DNA of 64,000 bases from Actinoplanes sp. SE50/110. GTDB taxonomy: Bacteria; Actinomycetota; Actinomycetes; Mycobacteriales; Micromonosporaceae. The first letter of the stretch is position 1. Each line of letters begins with the position of its first letter. Under the pieces are notes generated by a model, which saw only the letters and a list, made by a program, of their open reading frames with translations, made no database searches and had not been told where the DNA came from. This document shows positions 63,324-64,000 of this stretch, in pieces. The position numbers and the translations under genes were made by a program. Where the stretch lies: contig NZ_LT827010.1 of NCBI RefSeq assembly GCF_900119315.1, forward strand, positions 944,501-1,008,500, given 5' to 3'.

Positions 63324-64000
63324 CGGGCATCTCCGTTTCCCGGGACGCGCAGCCAGGCCTCGGCCGCGAGGGTCTGGTCGAGGTCGTAGAAGGTGCGGTC
63401 ACCGGGCGCCGTCAGGGCGGCCCGCAGCGCCGCGGCGTCGATCAGGCCGCGGTCGGCGAGCTGGGACCGGTCGGCCAGGTCGAGCAGCGTGCCGCGGTGC
63501 TCGTCGGCGCCCCGGAGCGCGGCGATCGAGGTGTCCGCCTTGGTGGAGCGGTGGCGCACCGGCTCCGGCAGCACGTCCCGCATGGCCAGGGCGAGCAGCG
63601 GCTTGTACTGCCGGGGCGAGGCGACGCCGGCCAGGCGCACGCTCAGCGCCGCCTCGACCACGGCGTCGTCCAGATAGGGCAGGGCCACGGTGACCCCGGT
63701 CCGGCGGGAGGCCTGGGCCAGGTGCCGGGCGGCGGCCGCCCCGGCGTGCAGCCCGGCCAGCCGGCCGTGCAGCCCACGGTCGTCGAGCAGGGGAGTGGCC
63801 GAAGCGGCCTGCTCCCGCAGGATCCGCCGGACGGTGGCCCGCGCGTCCGGGCTGACCCAGGGCGCCAGCGCGGCCGGCGGACCCCAGCCGAGCATCGGTC
63901 CGGCGCCCGCGTCACCGTCACCGGTCAGCGAGGCCAGCCAGGTGCCGTACGGGCGACGGTCGAACGCCGCGCGCAGCGTCGCGGTGCGGCCCCAGCGGTA
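63320..64000 (-). CDS. Lasso peptide macrolactam synthetase (C protein), N-terminus outside window
   Basis: Asparagine-synthetase-like ATP-dependent enzyme that forms the isopeptide ring of the lasso. The last 226 residues are visible, open to the edge. Characteristic C-terminal features: VTVALPYLDDAVVEAALSV, SPRQYKPLLALAMRDVLPE, RHRSTKADTS. The N-terminal glutaminase-like region and ATP loop lie to the right. The precursor-peptide gene would normally be upstream, that is beyond position 64000. Confidence 0.92.
   Translation of the reverse strand, partial: YRWGRTATLRAAFDRRPYGTWLASLTGDGDAGAGPMLGWGPPAALAPWVSPDARATVRRILREQAASATPLLDDRGLHGRLAGLHAGAAAARHLAQASRRTGVTVALPYLDDAVVEAALSVRLAGVASPRQYKPLLALAMRDVLPEPVRHRSTKADTSIAALRGADEHRGTLLDLADRSQLADRGLIDAAALRAALTAPGDRTFYDLDQTLAAEAWLRVPGNGDAR

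Noticed and set aside
1..64000. tRNA, rRNA, integrase or attachment sites
   Set aside because: No cloverleaf consensus (GGTTCRANYCC) with matching arms or integrase motif was recognised by eye; a tRNAscan-SE run would settle it.

Overview
The window is very GC-rich and reads like a chromosomal segment of an actinomycete, most likely Micromonosporaceae (an Actinoplanes-like organism). Reasons: GTG and TTG starts are common; a mycothiol-conjugate amidase (Mca) is present; so are an AfsR/SARP regulator, a large ATPase-LuxR regulator, a PF04672-type methyltransferase, a CYTH-CHAD protein and a SCO7636-like giant membrane protein. No rRNA, tRNA, CRISPR array or intact mobile element was recognised.

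Layout. 1-33.3 kb is mostly housekeeping: a thiolase cut by the left edge, two tandem SGNH hydrolases, a DUF1232 protein with cystathionine beta-synthase, a small HtrA-type protease, an rnz-GNAT pair, a polyphosphate locus (PPK2 plus CYTH-CHAD), HIT-msrA, metB, an amidase, ilvA, an M48 protease, greA, a DUF4307 protein, mca, a membrane GGDEF-EAL protein, a surface protein with an LAVTG tail, a YyaL-like protein, purK-purE and a 1637-residue membrane protein. Upstream of rnz lies an unusually structured leader or small RNA.

33.5-42.4 kb holds an acyl-CoA dehydrogenase and then a patchy accessory island (about 35.0-39.5 kb): an NHL-repeat surface protein, a small type VII-secretion-like protein, a frameshifted helical protein, an orphan gene, a transposase remnant and 20-bp tandem repeats. 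A methyltransferase and a second GGDEF-EAL protein follow. 42.6-46.6 kb is an export module: two small secreted proteins, a membrane-fusion-like lipoprotein, an ABC ATPase and an FtsX-type permease.

47-57 kb looks like a specialised-metabolism regulatory and precursor block: a SARP regulator, a tiny secreted peptide, a transthyretin/HIUase-like protein lacking the catalytic histidines, a LeuA-type synthase, a LuxR-family ATPase regulator and a phosphopantetheinyl transferase. Tandem repeats and strong terminators separate them.

58.4-64.0 kb (minus strand, continuing past the right edge) is the most interesting locus. It is one tightly packed operon that reads, in transcription order: lasso-peptide cyclase (asparagine-synthetase-like, 5' end outside the window), PqqD-like RRE protein, B2 leader peptidase, MauE-like membrane protein, CxxC thioredoxin-like protein, SbnB-like dehydrogenase, SbnA-like synthase, a divergent ornithine-carbamoyltransferase-family enzyme and a 55-residue protein. 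The gene content predicts a lasso peptide, probably disulfide-bonded, made alongside L-2,3-diaminopropionate and possibly a carbamoylated derivative. I know of no described lasso system with that combination. The precursor-peptide gene should lie just beyond position 64000.
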